A stretch of 10,775 nucleotides of DNA from Bacillota bacterium (GTDB taxonomy: Bacteria; Bacillota; Clostridia; Acetivibrionales; DTU013), in the NCBI GenBank assembly GCA_023435925.1, contig JAEZLF010000071.1, forward strand, positions 1 to 10,775, in the 5' to 3' direction. Numbering within the stretch: position 1 is the stretch's first letter; every line of letters begins with the position of its first letter. Below the pieces are notes generated by a model. The model worked only from the letters and a program-made list of their open reading frames with translations. It ran no database searches and had not been told where the DNA came from. Shown here piece after piece: positions 1 to 6,117 of the stretch. Both the position numbers and the translations under genes were made by a program.

Positions 1-3000
1 AAACAACAACCGTATTCCCCCCCTCTTGGGTAAATGTAAGTGTATAACTGGTCTTTTCCACATCATCCCACGTATAAGGAACATGTGTTCCGTTTAGTGT
101 TACCGTGCTGGCTATCTTTGAACCGGATTTGTCACGTGCCCAAACGTCAAAGGTCAGCCTGCTGCCTCGCTGAGTCACTCCGTTTGTAAGTGTGGTGGTG
201 ATCTGGTCATTTCCGGTTACAGGCACATTGCCGCCGGTGTTTGGGTTCGAACCTGCTGTCACTGTAACCGTATACGTCTGTGCGCTGTTGTCCATTGCAG
301 TGACCGTATAGGTTACAGCTCTTGTAAAATCCTGTGCAATACCGCTTGCCGGACTTACCACGGCGCCCGGATTAACGGTGATCGACGGAGTCAAAGCAGT
401 AACAGATGATCCGTAGGGAACTGTAACTGCAATCGTATGATTGCTTTCATCAATAATTCCTTGATGGTTATTGACGCTGAAGGCAGTAATGGTCTTGATT
501 GCCGCAAATGTCTCATAGTTCTTTTTTGTCAGTGTAACGCGGTAGGTATTCACAGCCACCCCATCTTCCGCGGTTACGGTGATATCGGCAATGACTGTAT
601 CAGATGCCGGATCCGTTGAATAATAGAGCGCATAACGCTTTTGACCTGTGGCAGCGTCTACCGAAGTGACGTTGATTACATCGCCGGCTGTTTTATCTTT
701 AACTCCAGATACAGCCTTTACCATAACAGTTGCATACGCATCATTCGCTTTGAGCCAGAGCCGTACAAAGGTTCCTGTAACACCGGATACCGTATAATGA
801 AGAGTTTCAGGATAAAAAGAGGGGGTCATGGTAAACTTGCTGCTGTTGGGAGAGTTGCTGGAGCTTCCGTAGAGTACGCCAAGCGTTGCATCGTTGGACC
901 TTTCCCTAATGTTTAATGTGTATGTACGAGTATATGAACCATTCGTAACAACAATTGCGGCTGCAGCTACACCATCTGTCAATGTCACTGCCGCACTGTC
1001 TGCAGTTCCGTTTACAGTAACAGCGGAGCCTGTATTGACTGCTGGTATTACAGTAACGCTATCGGTTCCCCGATCTACAGTAACCTCATATCCCAGCGTA
1101 CCGCTATCAAAAGCAGGCATTGCGGCATTACCGCCCTCAACGGTGATGCCGTTCAACCATGCCATATTACGGGTTACCGCCATAAGGTAGCCGGAATCAT
1201 TTTTGTAGTAGATCGTTCCATCTGCATCACAGACCAGACTGCAGATACAGTAATTGGACATGCCAGGACCTGGCGTAAACAGAGAATATCCGTTGCCTTC
1301 GGTCTGACCGACGCTGTCCTCAAGAACAAATATTCCGCCCGGCAATGCATTGTAGGTGATATAGACATATACCTTGCCGGTTGTATTTACATAAGCAGTA
1401 GATAAAAGCGCACTGGTTTGAACATAACCCGGCACATCTACAGAGTAGATCTCACTCATATCGGAGACATCCACAACCCTATACCTGTGGCCGGAAGTTC
1501 CGAATTGCGACGCACCGGCTACCCCGACATAAGCTCTGCCGTTATAAACCAGAGGCGTACCGGTGCTCATGCCCCCCAGAGTCATGATTCTGGTTGCCGA
1601 ATCATCAAAAGTGCCGTCGGTATTTACCTTTACCTGATAGAATTCCCCACCCTTGGTAGTAAAGTAGATGCGATCCGATACGGCATCGTAGGAAACGGTG
1701 GAACGAATGTCTCCTTTGACTCCTGCAATCGTATCAATGATCATTCCTGATATTGGATTTACGCTGTAAAGCATACCCGTTTCAGTATGTGTTCCCTCAC
1801 CGCTGCCATCATCAGAGCCAAAAATAACAAAATTTTCAGTAGCGTATGCGCCAGCCCAGTAAAAGCCGCCTGTATGATCTATTTTCCAGGTACAATACTT
1901 TATTTCCCCGGAGGTTGTCGGGTCCTCGTCCGTGATGGAGAGACAAAAATACGTGCCTGTTGCGGTTTCCCTATTCCAGGTGCCTGTATAGATGTATCCG
2001 TTTTTATAGGTAATTGGGGTAAGAGTTTGTCCTCCCAATGCCTCACTGACCCACAAAAGCTCCAACGTATCGGCACGCAACGCCTGTATGCGACCTGATC
2101 CGACAGGGACAAACAACATACCGCCTCCATATGTAATAGGGTTCAATGCATAGCCCACGGCTCCGGCCATTTCTTCGCTGGTGGATATGATCTCTCCGGT
2201 TGTTTTGTCGATTTTGGCCACCGTTTTCCCTTTGGCAATATAGAGCGCATCATTTACAATGATAGGCGGTGTGATGGATTCTGCCCAACCACTGGAATGC
2301 TTCCACCCCCATTTGAGGATTGCCTCATTGGCCAGTCCAGGTGTTTCAGCGGTTGTAATACCCATATTTTGCTCATTGCCGCGAAAATTGGTCCATTCTC
2401 CGGTAAAGTCCGGCAAAGCGGTTTCGGGTGATGAGGCTGCTGTCAACAAAACATTCTTTACCGTATCCAGCCCTGCAGTAAAACTGCCGCGCTCACTTAC
2501 ATAACCAAACCTTGAAACATTATAGGTGTACTCATCCCCATTTGTCAGTCCGGAATAGTCCATTGATCCTGCAACGGGTGTGACTTCTTTGCCCCCGCTG
2601 TCATAGACTTTCAGTGTCGCATCAGTAGGTGTCAGCGTAAAGGTTATGCCAGTTTTTACTTCGGGAGATGTAACATATACTTTATACCAGGTTTCGTAAA
2701 AACCACCATCGGTATAAAGCTTGAATGTAATGGGCGATGTATAATCCTGTGCACCGGTTAGATCCACACTTAGATTTCGGTATTCCGGATGAAGTGTGGT
2801 CTCAAGCGCTGCCGCCAATGCTGTCAGCGCTGTTCCTGCAGGCAGATTGACACAAATTCCATAAGGGTTGGCCTGGGTACCGTCATGTCCAGCCACTGCA
2901 ATTGCTCCGGCAACACCGGAAAGATTGAAGGATGTGATTGTCGGGCCTCCCGACCAGTAACTGCCCACATCCGTTCCCCATCCGGCTAGAGAATAGTGGA

Positions 3001-3436
3001 ATTCGACTACATCATTCTCTGATAGTACCGTAGCGGCAGCACCACTGTTACTGAAATTATCATTAAGGCTGAACACCCATCCGCTTTCAGGATAGCCGTC
3101 CATTTCTGCGCTGAGGCCATTTATGGAATCTACATAATCGCCATATTCTGATTCGGTAATGCTGTACACTAGACCTGCAGCTGTGGTAGCCGCTACGATC
3201 GCGTCGAGCGCTGTTGCACCGGTGCTCAAGCTTACCGTTGTTTCAGCCAGCACGATGCCATCTGCTGAAGCGTTTTCCGCGCCAATACTGCTGGCGGTAT
3301 AATCGTAAACAGCTACCTTTACATTAATGTTATCCGGTAAAGTTCCTCCGGCCGTCACATTCATTGGCAGTAACCCAATCACCATAATGAATGCAAGCAA
3401 GCAAGCGAATGATTGTTTAAGTATGCTTCGTTTCAT
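1..3436 (-). CDS. Large secreted multidomain protein with DUF4430 and PQQ-type beta-propeller (C-terminus outside window)
   Basis: An open minus-strand frame starts at ATG 3434-3436 and runs without a stop to the window edge, giving 1145 residues so far. A signal peptide is clear: basic MKRS, a hydrophobic stretch at about 10-23, and probable cleavage after VTA at about 29. Domains by eye: DUF4430, the transcobalamin C-terminal-like fold, at about 35-150 (GWVFSLND, then ENDVVEFHYS); a second beta domain at 165-255; a PEGA/carboxypeptidase-regulatory-like domain at 260-335; a PQQ-type beta-propeller at about 345-755 with repeats such as VAKIDKTTGEI; then cadherin-like, beta-sandwich and DUF5018-like domains at about 757-1060 (repeated YTVTVT-type strands); and another Ig-like domain at the edge. 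GGAG lies 12 nt before the ATG, inside the upstream gene, so translation is probably coupled. The B12 riboswitch upstream and the DUF4430 domain suggest corrinoid-related surface binding; that is inference. The anchor is not visible. Confidence 0.88.
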   Translation of the reverse strand, partial: MKRSILKQSFACLLAFIMVIGLLPMNVTAGGTLPDNINVKVAVYDYTASSIGAENASADGIVLAETTVSLSTGATALDAIVAATTAAGLVYSITESEYGDYVDSINGLSAEMDGYPESGWVFSLNDNFSNSGAAATVLSENDVVEFHYSLAGWGTDVGSYWSGGPTITSFNLSGVAGAIAVAGHDGTQANPYGICVNLPAGTALTALAAALETTLHPEYRNLSVDLTGAQDYTSPITFKLYTDGGFYETWYKVYVTSPEVKTGITFTLTPTDATLKVYDSGGKEVTPVAGSMDYSGLTNGDEYTYNVSRFGYVSERGSFTAGLDTVKNVLLTAASSPETALPDFTGEWTNFRGNEQNMGITTAETPGLANEAILKWGWKHSSGWAESITPPIIVNDALYIAKGKTVAKIDKTTGEIISTSEEMAGAVGYALNPITYGGGMLFVPVGSGRIQALRADTLELLWVSEALGGQTLTPITYKNGYIYTGTWNRETATGTYFCLSITDEDPTTSGEIKYCTWKIDHTGGFYWAGAYATENFVIFGSDDGSGEGTHTETGMLYSVNPISGMIIDTIAGVKGDIRSTVSYDAVSDRIYFTTKGGEFYQVKVNTDGTFDDSATRIMTLGGMSTGTPLVYNGRAYVGVAGASQFGTSGHRYRVVDVSDMSEIYSVDVPGYVQTSALLSTAYVNTTGKVYVYITYNALPGGIFVLEDSVGQTEGNGYSLFTPGPGMSNYCICSLVCDADGTIYYKNDSGYLMAVTRNMAWLNGITVEGGNAAMPAFDSGTLGYEVTVDRGTDSVTVIPAVNTGSAVTVNGTADSAAVTLTDGVAAAAIVVTNGSYTRTYTLNIRERSNDATLGVLYGSSSNSPNSSKFTMTPSFYPETLHYTVSGVTGTFVRLWLKANDAYATVMVKAVSGVKDKTAGDVINVTSVDAATGQKRYALYYSTDPASDTVIADITVTAEDGVAVNTYRVTLTKKNYETFAAIKTITAFSVNNHQGIIDESNHTIAVTVPYGSSVTALTPSITVNPGAVVSPASGIAQDFTRAVTYTVTAMDNSAQTYTVTVTAGSNPNTGGNVPVTGNDQITTTLTNGVTQRGSRLTFDVWARDKSGSKIASTVTLNGTHVPYTWDDVEKTSYTLTFTQEGGNTVVV

Positions 3437-3839
3437 AATGCTCAAAATCTCCTTTTTGTTCCCTAATAGGATCATTCATTTTTGATTTCCCATAGGAGTT
3501 CTCTTTTGCTTTGTTGCCTTTTGCGGGTTTCCGGGCGGTCGTTTGTCTTTCCTGCCTGACAAGCTGCCTTGCATAAATTTCTTTCAATCCTGCCTTTTCC
3601 AAAACACGAGGCCATGGGCCAAGACGTTTCTTAATATAGGCAAAGCCTTCTACTTCATGAAGTGTCGGACACTTGCCTAATTTCTCCGCAACAGAACGAA
3701 GGTATTCCAAAAGCTCCTCATCTGAGTCGTGTCTATGTTGTTTAGCAAATTCCGATTCACGTTTGAGCCGCTCCTTTTTTTCTGGCGTCAACCTTCCCCA
3801 TTTTGAACGATCTACGTCTTTTCCTTTTTGATAGATCAA
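3417..3839 (-). CDS. Small basic protein with homing-endonuclease-associated-type repeat, TTG start
   Basis: 140 residues from TTG at 3837-3839. This start is chosen because GGAGG (3845-3849) lies 5 nt upstream; the ATG at 3956 would put 39 residues across the riboswitch end and the terminator hairpin. The N-terminal part is charged and helical (DRSKWGRLTPEKKERLKRES). Residues about 42-86 contain a single unit with L..VAEKLGKCPT..EV, Y.KKRLGPW and LEKAGLK, the pattern of the helix-turn-helix-like repeat associated with HNH and homing endonucleases (HNH_repeat type). The C-terminal tail from about 87 is very basic and probably disordered. No nuclease domain, signal peptide or membrane segment is present. 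It is the first gene of the B12-riboswitch operon and overlaps the surface-protein gene by 20 nt. A DNA- or RNA-binding accessory role is possible, but function is unknown. Confidence 0.75.
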   Translation of the reverse strand: MIYQKGKDVDRSKWGRLTPEKKERLKRESEFAKQHRHDSDEELLEYLRSVAEKLGKCPTLHEVEGFAYIKKRLGPWPRVLEKAGLKEIYARQLVRQERQTTARKPAKGNKAKENSYGKSKMNDPIREQKGDFEHYETKHT

Positions 3840-3844
3840 CCTCA

Positions 3845-3849
3845 CCTCC
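3845..3849 (-). promoter_or_regulatory. Ribosome binding site that decides the TTG start
   Basis: On the minus strand GGAGGTGAGG directly precedes TTG (3837-3839), with 5 nt between GGAGG and the start codon. It lies just after the poly-U run of the attenuator terminator, so the ribosome binding site is made only when the transcript reads through. A GTG inside the same stretch overlaps the Shine-Dalgarno sequence and is a less likely start. Confidence 0.75.
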
Positions 3850-3862
3850 AATAGCTGGGCAT

Positions 3863-3898
3863 AAAAAAAGCCGCAGCAATTAATAAATTGCCACAGCC
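3863..3898 (-). terminator. Intrinsic terminator of the cobalamin-riboswitch leader
   Basis: On the minus strand the arms 3886-3897 and 3870-3881 form a 12-bp stem (with G-U pairs) around a TATT loop, followed directly by seven T (3869-3863). It sits between the B12 riboswitch and the first start codon, the usual place for a riboswitch-controlled attenuator. A competing pairing, CACAG at 3905-3909 with CTGTG at 3892-3896, could disrupt the 5' arm and act as antiterminator. That switch is inferred from the sequence only. Confidence 0.85.
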
Positions 3899-3950
3899 GT
3901 ATTTCTGTGCATCGTCGCTCAATATGCCTGTAGACCGCAAGCAAAGCGAT

Positions 3951-4144
3951 TTTCATGCAGTTCTACTGACTTACGCTTATGGAAAAAAACTCCTGCAACC
4001 GTGCTCTGCCTTCCCAGTTTCCCAGTGACTGACTTTCGTCAACGAGCAACGGTCTCGGCGCACACAGCGGCGGAACCGTTCGGGATTTACACCCGATTCC
4101 CTATTCTTCTCCATTGGCCAAACGCCAAGGGAGACACATGAAAG
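3951..4144 (-). ncRNA. Cobalamin (B12) riboswitch
   Basis: Read on the minus strand this has the hallmark order of the adenosylcobalamin-type riboswitch: AGGGAA, then GGTGTAAATCCC (P4-like), then CGGTTCCGCCGCTGTG, then AAAGTCAG, CTGGGAAACTGG and finally a B12-box-like AAGTCAGTAGAACTGC at about 3958-3973. The ends pair as a 7-bp P1: TTTCATG at 4143-4137 with CATGAAA at 3957-3951. The length of about 194 nt fits the family. An intrinsic terminator follows about 50 nt later, so B12 binding probably ends transcription and lowers expression of the downstream pair. The exact class (AdoCbl or other corrinoid) cannot be told by eye. Confidence 0.93.
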
Positions 4145-4168
4145 TTATTTAATTTTTAGTCATACCGT

Positions 4169-4174
4169 ATTATA
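4169..4174 (-). promoter_or_regulatory. Probable -10 box of the riboswitch operon
   Basis: A perfect TATAAT on the minus strand lies 25 nt before the first base of riboswitch P1, placing a transcription start at about 4160-4163, so that the leader begins just before the aptamer. No good -35 box is seen at 16-18 nt spacing, so the promoter is weak, activator-dependent, or not used. The alternative is that transcription starts further upstream at the 4381-4409 promoter. Confidence 0.45.
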
Positions 4175-4189
4175 ACGCTTCGGTTCAGA

Positions 4190-4374
4190 CGGAAATTTTT
4201 AGTTATAGAAAATTTTCCTTACCTCTGCGCATTTCAACAAGGCTGGTCGCAAGCAGAACTTGTTGCTCACCTATGTATCCTAGGCGGCAGACATGTTTAC
4301 CGCCTGAAAACCAAATCGGTACCCACCACTTATAGAGGTGGAGGACATTTATCGCCTCGCTATTACGGTTAACA
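4190..4374 (-). ncRNA. Candidate structured non-coding RNA, family not recognised
   Basis: This 185-nt stretch follows a strong sigma-A-like promoter, has no convincing ORF and folds well on the minus strand. Elements: a helix of 4343-4348 with 4273-4280 (two-base bulge) encloses two hairpins, 4323-4329/4335-4341 (7 bp with one mismatch) and 4282-4287/4300-4305 (6 bp, GC-rich). A third hairpin, 4235-4241/4259-4265 (7 bp), contains an inner CTG/CAG pairing. A last hairpin at 4191-4218 (9 of 10 pairs) could mark the 3' end but lacks a U-run. It may be an independent small RNA of 6S-like size, the 5' part of the riboswitch transcript, or a regulator of unknown ligand. I could not match it to a known riboswitch, 6S RNA, SRP RNA, tmRNA or RNase P. 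Confidence 0.5.
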
Positions 4375-4380
4375 AATATT

Positions 4381-4409
4381 ATGATAGCATCCGACTATTT
4401 ATTTGTAAA
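4381..4409 (-). promoter_or_regulatory. Sigma-A-like promoter upstream of the candidate RNA
   Basis: On the minus strand, -35 TTTACA (4409-4404), a 17-nt spacer and -10 TATCAT (4386-4381) give a near-consensus housekeeping promoter, with a predicted start near 4374. The transcript would run into the folded non-coding stretch and possibly on through the B12 riboswitch. Confidence 0.65.
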
Positions 4410-4496
4410 GCGAAAAATACGAAATGGGTGCACAAAATAATGGTATAATATGAATCGCAAAAAAGTAAACGTACCCAATACATCTTTTGCACAGTT

Positions 4497-5072
4497 TCAT
4501 TTTATTAAATCAATTCCTTTTTTAAGGGTTTTCGCATCAATAGCACCCTGTGCACCTGTTATAATATAGCCTTCTCTATCAATAAATATCGTTGTAGGTA
4601 TCGATGCTATACCGTACGTACCCGCTGCTTCTTGTTTTGTATCAAAGTATACAGGAAACGAAAAACCCTGCTCTGCTATATACTGCTCTCCCTTTTCCTT
4701 CGTTTCCCGCTGCCCGTCTACAAGATCCACCATCATAAATGTGATCTCCTCACCGACCTCATTGTATACCTCGTTAAATTCAGGCATTTCACTTTTGCAC
4801 GGAGGACACCAGCTTGCCCAGAAGTTTAATACGATAGGGTCGCCAAACAGATCCGACAGCTTTACGGAGTTGCCCTGCGCATCGAAAACCGTAAAATCGG
4901 GCGCTTTTATTTTTTTGGTTTCTGTTTGAGCTACTTCACCTTCGTTTTGGGTAATATCAATATTACTTTGAGGTGATATGTTTTTACTAAGTGCGTTATA
5001 TGCGTATAATGCTATGCCGATAAACAGGGCAAATGTTCCGATTAACAACATTGTTTTTGCTTTCTTGCTCAT
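4497..5072 (-). CDS. TlpA/ResA-like membrane-anchored thiol-disulfide oxidoreductase
   Basis: 191 residues. An N-terminal hydrophobic anchor (about 8-27) is followed by a short linker and a thioredoxin fold: APDFTVFDAQGNSVKLSDL is the TlpA/AhpC-like entry, and WASWCPPC carries the redox pair C89/C92. The conserved cis-proline follows at about 159 (SIPTTIFID). Members of this family act on the outer face of the membrane, reducing disulfides, for example in apocytochrome c maturation (ResA) or other extracytoplasmic proteins. Electrons are expected from the CcdA protein encoded just upstream. The start ATG is supported by AAGGAG 8 nt upstream, which overlaps the ccdA stop codon, so the two are translationally coupled. 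No clear terminator follows. No cytochrome c genes are visible, so the real substrate is unknown. Confidence 0.93.
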   Translation of the reverse strand: MSKKAKTMLLIGTFALFIGIALYAYNALSKNISPQSNIDITQNEGEVAQTETKKIKAPDFTVFDAQGNSVKLSDLFGDPIVLNFWASWCPPCKSEMPEFNEVYNEVGEEITFMMVDLVDGQRETKEKGEQYIAEQGFSFPVYFDTKQEAAGTYGIASIPTTIFIDREGYIITGAQGAIDAKTLKKGIDLIK

Positions 5073-5084
5073 AATATGTTCTCC

Positions 5085-5750
5085 TTAGAAAGTTAATAGT
5101 GAAAGGAAATAGCCCATGTATCCTGTCGCCATCAATATGCCGATAACAATAAGCAATCCCCCGGATATATAATTGATGATTTTGTAATTTCTTTTAATAA
5201 AATCCAGTGTATCCTTAAGCTGGTCAATTAAAAGTGCGCTGGCGACAAACGGAATTCCCAGTCCTAATGAAAAGGTTAACAACATAGATACTCCTTGCAG
5301 TAATGACCCTCCAAAGGATGCCATTAGTAGGGCAGATCCCAAAAACGCACCCACACACGGTGTCCAGGTAATTGAAAACACAATTCCAAAGAGCATGGAT
5401 GAAAAGAATCCAAGCCTTTTGATTTCCATAGAACGATTACTTATACGGTTTAGAAATCCTATTTTTATTATCCCAAGAAAGTTCAAACCAAATATAATCA
5501 CAAGCGAACCTGTTACAATATTAAAAACTGTTGTGTAATGACGAATCAACCTGCCAATTGTCCCGGCAAAGGCTCCCATTGCGACAAAAACAAGTGTAAA
5601 CCCTAAGACGAAACTGATTGAATTCGTAATAGTGCTCCTTTTGTCCGCTTTGCCTGCTGCAAAATAAGATATATATATGGGCAGCATGGGTAATAGACAA
5701 GGCGATATGAATGTGACGATCCCTTCCAAAAAAAGCAGAATATATTGCAT
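5085..5750 (-). CDS. ccdA: CcdA-family transmembrane electron carrier
   Basis: 221 residues, about six transmembrane helices, the usual size for the short CcdA branch of the DsbD family. The two conserved membrane cysteines lie in SPCLLPMLP (C18) and TPCVGAFLG (C132). The first loop motif and the symmetric second half match the family. The protein takes electrons from cytoplasmic thioredoxin and passes them across the membrane to an external thioredoxin-like partner; here that is very likely the TlpA/ResA-like protein encoded 12 nt downstream. The start follows a weak purine-rich site (AGGGGG, about 8 nt before ATG) that lies just after the stop of the degenerate upstream reading frame. Symbol by family resemblance; the physiological target (cytochrome c, sporulation or other disulfide protein) is not shown. 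Confidence 0.93.
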   Translation of the reverse strand: MQYILLFLEGIVTFISPCLLPMLPIYISYFAAGKADKRSTITNSISFVLGFTLVFVAMGAFAGTIGRLIRHYTTVFNIVTGSLVIIFGLNFLGIIKIGFLNRISNRSMEIKRLGFFSSMLFGIVFSITWTPCVGAFLGSALLMASFGGSLLQGVSMLLTFSLGLGIPFVASALLIDQLKDTLDFIKRNYKIINYISGGLLIVIGILMATGYMGYFLSLLTF

Positions 5751-5762
5751 ACCAGTTTCCCC

Positions 5763-6002
5763 CTATTTTCTTTCTTCTTCACGGCGGTAGCCATATTCCA
5801 TCATAACCTCCCGAATCGTATCTATAGATTTTGTGTCGATGCCTGAAAGCAATGATATGCCGTCATAAACACCATGAAGGTATCAAAGATCTTTCCGTCA
5901 GTAAATATGCGACTGTTTTGCCAGAAGTCATCCCTGGTTAATTCTCCAATAGAGCGGTAATCTTCAAGCCGTTCAAGACGTAGCTTAAATGTTTGATTTC
6001 AT
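5763..6002 (-). pseudogene. Degenerate gene remnant, N-terminus resembling a GNAT acetyltransferase
   Basis: Between the dehydrogenase start and ccdA lies about 240 nt with broken coding signals on the minus strand. ATG at 6000-6002 gives MKSNI and then a stop. Skipping one T restores KLRLERLEDYRSIGELTRDDFW, which resembles the first strand and helix of GNAT N-acetyltransferases (RLE..DYR.VE.LTREAFW). The frame then breaks near 5870. A shift gives YDGISLLSGIDTKSIDTIR followed by a charged, helical-looking tail ending at TAG 5763-5765, 12 nt before ccdA. The core acetyl-CoA-binding region of a GNAT is missing. The tail may be the end of a different gene once coupled to ccdA. The frameshifts could also be sequencing errors, but the missing core argues for decay. 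Confidence 0.5.
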
Positions 6003-6090
6003 CTTTATAATACCCTCATTATATCCCTATAAACAAAAAGACGGCCTGAATCGTATTCCGAATATTTTAACCTTAATTGGAAAAGCTAAT

Positions 6091-6109
6091 GCTAAATGGT
6101 GCTAAATGG
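6091..6109 (+). repeat. Tandem GCTAAATGG repeat at the dehydrogenase ribosome binding site
   Basis: GCTAAATGG occurs twice, offset by 10 nt, and a partial GCTAAT precedes it. The second copy runs into the GGAGG Shine-Dalgarno sequence of the alcohol dehydrogenase. It is probably a small slippage duplication of the leader. Confidence 0.5.
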
Positions 6110-6117
6110 AGGATTTT

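Noticed and set aside
437..2989. Several plus-strand ORFs of 60-110 codons (for example 894-1190, 1418-1750, 1787-2098)
   Set aside because: They lie opposite the continuous minus-strand frame of the surface protein, have no good ribosome binding sites and no recognisable domains.
4308..4330. T-box-like text (GGTGGGTACCGA) on the minus strand
   Set aside because: It resembles the T-box AGGGTGGNACCGCG only in part; no specifier stem, no adjoining terminator and no aminoacyl-tRNA-related gene follow.
4328..4345. SAM-I riboswitch-like text (AGAGGTGGAGGA) on the plus strand
   Set aside because: The conserved GATGAAACCCGGCAACC-type core is absent and there is no suitable downstream gene on that strand.
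4190..4374. Assignment of the structured RNA to 6S RNA
   Set aside because: Length fits, but the 5' and 3' ends do not form the long closing stem and open-bubble mimic expected of 6S RNA.
4441..4456. Plus-strand TATAAT near 4444 as a promoter
   Set aside because: No -35 box at a proper spacing and it points into the antisense of tlpA, so it is more likely chance in AT-rich DNA.
5603..5794. 63-codon minus-strand ORF overlapping the ccdA start
   Set aside because: It is in another frame across conserved CcdA coding sequence and its text is not protein-like.
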